Source of the DNA: Echinostoma caproni
Lineage: Eukaryota; Platyhelminthes; Trematoda; Plagiorchiida; Echinostomatidae
Reading direction: 5' to 3'
Length of the DNA: 22,794 nt
NCBI GenBank assembly: GCA_900618425.1
Contig: UZAN01040134.1
Location: 45,094 to 67,887 of the forward strand
Shown: positions 12,601 through 18,600 of the stretch, in pieces
Layout: the number at the start of each line of letters is the position of its first letter
Position numbering within the stretch: position 1 is the stretch's first letter
Made by a program: the position numbers and the translations under genes
The notes under the pieces: model-generated
Seen by the model: only the letters and a program-made list of their open reading frames with translations
Database searches by the model: none
Told to the model about the DNA's origin: nothing

Positions 12601-15600
12601 AGATGTCAATGAATTACTTGTTGAGATTGTGAAACGTTCAGTAGCCTCGGTGGGATTCTAACCAACCATGGGCGCCGCCTACGCTTTGTACGCGCACGCT
12701 CTACTAGCTTAGCTACGAGGTCACACACTGATAGCAGTGATCTTGTTACATTCAAATTACCCGTCCAACTTAAAGGCATATGGCATCCACCAGTTAGCAT
12801 GTAAGCTGACTGCCCCCGACAGGTTTTCCTTAGAATTCGCCGCAGTTCACCGAATGCGCTTCTAAGGCAAGGTTAATTTTTCAAATTGTTGTTTGGCAGA
12901 TTTGAATTTTTGATGTCGACTCCCACCGAGGCTACTGAACTTTTCACAATCTCAACTTAAAAACTTCAAACTTGTTAGTGTGGCTGTATATTCCACCATT
13001 TATGTTCTTAGACGCGAACCCACTGTTATAAAACCTCCATCGTGGACGGTTTCATTATTAACCGGCTCATGCAGAAAAGAGTTCACATTTGGAGCTAGTT
13101 CGTGGATTCAGCACAGATTTCAAGATTTCGAAATGCAGACAGCACTCTTGATCACGTGCTTTTCGTGTCAAGAAACGTATCACGAGCGTCGAAATGCTTT
13201 GGAACAAAAAAAAATCAACCAAAACAGTTCTATCAGTGCCATTGTAGCGAGACAAAAGTTTTCGGCATTTGGAGAACAAGATGAAATCTCTCTTTTTTTC
13301 CTAAATCGGAGATAATTACAGGGCTGCAGTGTAACCAGTGTGAAAAGATGCAGATATCGAAGAATTGAACAATAAGGTTATGGAAAAGGGGACAATCTTC
13401 TCAACCTGTGTGTATAGAAGGACAGTCAACGAACTTCTATGGAGACATGAATAACATGAGCAACCCAGGACAGATTAGGAATGACGGTAGCAACGAGATA
13501 TCTAACCGAATCAAATTTGGGGATAGTTTGACTATTATGATTTAAGATCAGGGATATTACTTATCAATGCAAGCAAGATAACGGGGGCCGGTTGAGAGGC
13601 TAAAAGAAACATCGATACACTTATTGATTTGGATAGAACCAATAGTGAAGTTCTTGGAGAGGGCGAAAACTGCCTGTACCAAGAGAAGGTACAGACCTTT
13701 CACTATATTATCGGTATACTTGCAGACAATAAAGTTCAGGGGAATGGGGAGATTCTGTATGTAATTAGAAAAAAAACGAATAAACAATGTTACCCTGATA
13801 ATTAGCATAACTGATATTGAAGGAAAAAGACTCTCTGTAGTTAGTAATTGAGGTAAATCGGGTCCTGCGTCACGGGTAGTCGATCGAAAAATTCAAAATT
13901 TCGGCCAGCAGACCACACTTAGATGTTCAGTAAGCTTTATTCGGTCGAGAGAACCGAGTTCTTTGACATAATCAAAAAGGCTTGTTCGTCTAAGACAGAT
14001 ACAACAGACGGTGCAATATGGATGACAGGTTCCAGTGTGAACAGACTGGATGTGTAGGCAAACTGCGGGGGTGGGGAGGAAGGGTCATGGATGTTAGTTA
14101 CATGCGGTGCAGCAAAACATTTTCAAAATACTTTCAGCAACACAGATGTGCAGGTAATGGTAATGGTAAGTTGACGATCTTTTCTTGCGGATTGATCTTC
14201 TTTTAGCTGAGCCCCAACAACCTGGGATCTTTCATTGATCACATACGGGTGCCGAACGATTCAGCAATAGGTGTTGCAAGCTGTTCGGTCCAAGGAGGGT
14301 AATCATAGATCGGGACCATGAGCTTTGCTGACCTTGAGTGACCTCAAAATTTGGGGAACCTCGTCCGAAGAAACAACGTTAATTGTTGTACGGTTTGGAA
14401 AGGGAGGTGAAAGCAAGCTTGAGGCCAGACGGAGAGTTAACCTACTGGTTCAACAGTTAATGCGTCAGTCACAAAGTTTCCGCATGGTATTCCACATCTC
14501 ACAACAGCTTTCATTACCCCCCACCCCCCTTCAAAAAAAACAGTCCAAACGTGCAATGATAGCTACGTAGATCTTTCCCTCCCCACCCTGGTTTTCATCC
14601 ACTAGAGATGATAAAGTAGAAAAAACAGACAGTTTTTCAGTAACTATGCTTTTTATACTATTCACATGTATACTATTTTTCCCGCCGATCAGATCCTCCC
14701 AAACCACCTGGACGTCCGGGTTTGTCTGATGTACGTGCGACCGAAGCTTTGGTCACCTGGGCTCCGACGGATCCGACAACCAACCAAGACATTATTTATC
14801 GGGTTGATGCAAAATATTCGCCAGGTATGTTGTTACACCACGCTCATTTATCTACCCTGTTTCCCTTGTTGCCTGTTTACGAAAGACTAAAAGATTTCAG
14901 GTTTTTCAATCATATTAATAATAATAATAATAATAATCTACTTTTCACTGAATAAAATATAAGGATGGGCAAAGTGGCCGATCAAAGATCCCCCATAGGT
15001 TACAAATAAGTGGGAACTTTAGTTAGGGATAATCGGAAATGATATCACGATTCCCATGAGGTAGCATCACTTGAAAATCGCCATTAAAAGATTATAAACT
15101 CCATTAAATCAAAAGAATGAACCGTTATTTGTGCTTGGAGTTCCGCAGTGGAAAAAACTGGGAATCACAACGGACATGGAAGATAATGTCCCGCACCGGA
15201 TTAGCCTCCAGATGGGAACTGCGCAGGTAACGAAATCGAGCATGGCGGAGAACGTGTGGGAATTCATTTGCTATGCAAGAACATGGTTATTTATGGAGAA
15301 GAAAGAGGACATGGGAATGCGTTTATCAAACGATTGGTTGAATGGATTACTGGCAACCGTCTTGATTGGTTGGCGGTTCCGACCAATCACCGGAGTTCAC
15401 CTGTCCTTGTTCTGATCGTTTGTGCCGGGATAAAGCAGTTTTCCGGGATCACGCTAACTCCCTAACTCGCAGAAGAGACCGCAATGCTGGGGCAAACCGC
15501 ACTCGAATACAATAAACGTTCCTCAAGATCAGATCCGGTCAAGTCCCCGAGATCCAGGATGAAAGATACAGGCAACTTGTAGGTTAGCGGCTGTACGTAG

Positions 15601-18600
15601 TTCATTTTGTCAACATATAACAGAATTTCGAGCTGTTTCATTAAGGATAAGGAACAAACACTGGTCTTCATTGTATTTTGCTCTAGCAATAAATCCGTTT
15701 AAAATATCCAAATATTTTCGAATAAGAAAGAGAACCAAAACAATCTTGGTTTGAATCACCCGGGAACAACAGTGTAGACCTCATCTCACGACCCAGACTT
15801 GAGAGCAATATGAAAGGATAATAGAACCGATAAAGCTGACTGATTAACACGGATAGATATCCGGAATCATAAGTTTGAATAGGCGAAATGACAACTTAAG
15901 TACTAATTTATTCAAATCAAACAATCGAGCCCAGGTTAATCGGTGCATAACGGCATGTTGCGTGTTCCGAGCGATAACACCCAGAGCAAACAGCCAGTGG
16001 AAAACTTGATGAAGCCTGTTCTGAAATTCACTGAAAGGTCGGCGTACATGATAGTGAAACACAGGACGGTTAAGACTGTGTCATACTCTCTTCCACATGC
16101 AGATAGGAGCTCCCGAGTACACATCGGAGCCGCATCCAATCCAATGACATCCTGCGACAGATTAGTTTGAACTTTTACCCAAACAGTCTCCGTATTGAGT
16201 GGCGTCCGCGTAGTTCAGCATCAAACATTCTGTTCCATTACGTCCCACGTATGAGTCCAGCACGGTTCACACACTACGGTCACATCGGAAGACAATGGAA
16301 ATGGATACAATGTGTAGCATTGAACCCAAGGCCTGTCCGGGACGGGGGTGGATGGGTGGCTGATCAAGTTCAGAAGGCTCACAGGCCTTGAAGATAAGAG
16401 ACGCCAGAGCACCGATGACCTTGACCGCGTTTCTTTAGGACTACTACACTTGGTGTCGAAGTTGATTTTTTCGGCAACCTATTAAGGAGGAAAATAAGTC
16501 GGTCTGCTGTATATGGATGATTTTATCCCGACAATTCGTGATCGGTGGTGCATTCATCCTCTTAGATGGATGAACCTGGTCGTCAAATATAGATTTGAGA
16601 TGGCATATATTTTGGAAAAACAAAACTATAGATTCTTTTTTTGAAATCAAGTAACTGTGACAGCTCGTTCACCAAAAAATATCGGTTTTCATTTCCTTAT
16701 GCTTTGTTGCTATTGTTCAATTTTTCCACCATCCAAATTCGTACAAAACAGAATTACTCTTTTCGCCAAATATCAGTACATTCATGATCTCCGCTTGGGG
16801 TGGGGTGGGGTAGATTGCATCGTTTCCCGCCAATTGTCACCGTTTTGCGAGCTCGTTTTGTGCGAATGCGGAACCCCTTGTATCAGATTCACTATAGTAC
16901 GTCACTGTGTACTTTCTCGCACATTTATTTTGGCGCCAACGTAGAATTAGGTGTTGGTTGTCATTTATTTCTATCATTTCTATGATATTGCATCGGCTGT
17001 GTCCTCTTAGTCCCACAGTCATCACGGTCACTCTCTCTCCGTTTGTATCTGCCTTTTTACTCACGTGCGACATTACACCGGTTGACCTGATTCCCGATCG
17101 AATCGCCACGAATTTTCGCCACACGTTCAACCGTTCACTTGGACCGGTTCACGTGACAGCCCATTTAAACGTAAAATGCGGTCAAACGAACTCTACATCT
17201 AACCACGAACGAAAACGAAGCAGATACCGATCACTTATTGAGCAGTATTTGTACAGGATTGACGTCCAATCAGATAGAGTGACACGCAGAAAACGAACCC
17301 CCCCCCCCAAGCCCAGGCAAACAGAACACGAGTTCGATAATCAACGTGTACTGAGGCACAGTTGAACAAATAATATGTACAACATACCTCAAGTTATGAT
17401 CAATCCGGCGCAGAAATCGGGCAACATCGAGTCAAGCCACTCGCTGCGTACCGTCAGACTAAAGAATGTGGAACATCAAAGAGAACAGAGTGTTTAGAGG
17501 GGTAAACCAACCAATAGCCGTCAATCGGTCCATGTGCATCGTCGTTTATCGGTAGTGAGACGAAGAATGCACGATATGTGACAGTTCAGTTCAGTTTTTA
17601 CAACCATTAACCATGCACTTTCGTGCGCCGGTTTTGGTTGCTGTCTTTTGATGCCCCAATGGGATAAAAGAGCAGAATGAAGACTCGAATGTCGAAAGAA
17701 AATTCAAGCGGAAGACGGAGAATTCCCATCGAGTGGTGTTATGAGAATAATGAGTAGATGCATGAGCGCCACTGTTTGAGAAACTCAGTCATATCACTCA
17801 GGGTCTCTAATCATCGGTGACCATCAACTCTCAGCCCCCAGCTAGGGAGCCTAATGGGACCTATGTGACCTAGTCTCCTGGTCAGGGTTTTCATACCCTC
17901 ATGCCAGATCTTCGTTTGATCACCCTTGACCTTGTTCTATCACGAGGACATACTGTTCTAGAATGGAAACCGGGACTTGGAGTGACGAACCACATAAAGT
18001 CCCGATAGGTTAGGTGTGGTATTGAACCGGACGACAGCAAAGCTGCCTACCACCAAAGTTGGGTGATGGTGGCGGGGCTCGAACCTCGAACCGCAGGGTC
18101 CGAAGCATGCTGGTGATAGTGACTCAACCACTGCACCACCACTATCTCACAGTTGATCCTTCAGAACTGTCCCTAATAACAGAATGCATCTACTTCTCAT
18201 CATCCAGTTATATCTGATCACGAGCGAGTGATGTCGGTCGGATACCGACCGTAGCTCATTTACTGCAGCAGTTTACTGTGAAACGAAAGGGTTTTGGGCT
18301 ACCATGCCGACAAGGGCTTAGATGCTCAGTTGTCTGAAGGGTCAATTTTGTCCACACGATAAATCCTAAAAATGTACGTTTATAGAGTATCTAAAAATCT
18401 GTCGAATTTCCCCAAAACAGTGAAGATGACAGAATATTACTATCGGTTTTATTTGCCATGTATTGGGTAAGTCCCACAAAGAACGTTTAAATTACAGTAC
18501 GTCCATTAAATGCGATGGAAAGATTTTTGCAGACAAACAAAGAGCACCAGACACCTGTTTCGTCCCGTTTGGGACTCGTCAACAGTGCGTACTCTGTGTG

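Noticed and set aside
14018..14206. Zinc-finger-like frame (CSKTFSKYFQQH)
   Set aside because: Cys and His spacing does not complete a C2H2 finger and no repeat of it occurs; it lies inside an intron.
16907..17365. 152-residue frame as a gene
   Set aside because: No domain recognised on either strand, no splice-compatible borders with the host gene, and it includes a poly-C run typical of non-coding repeats.
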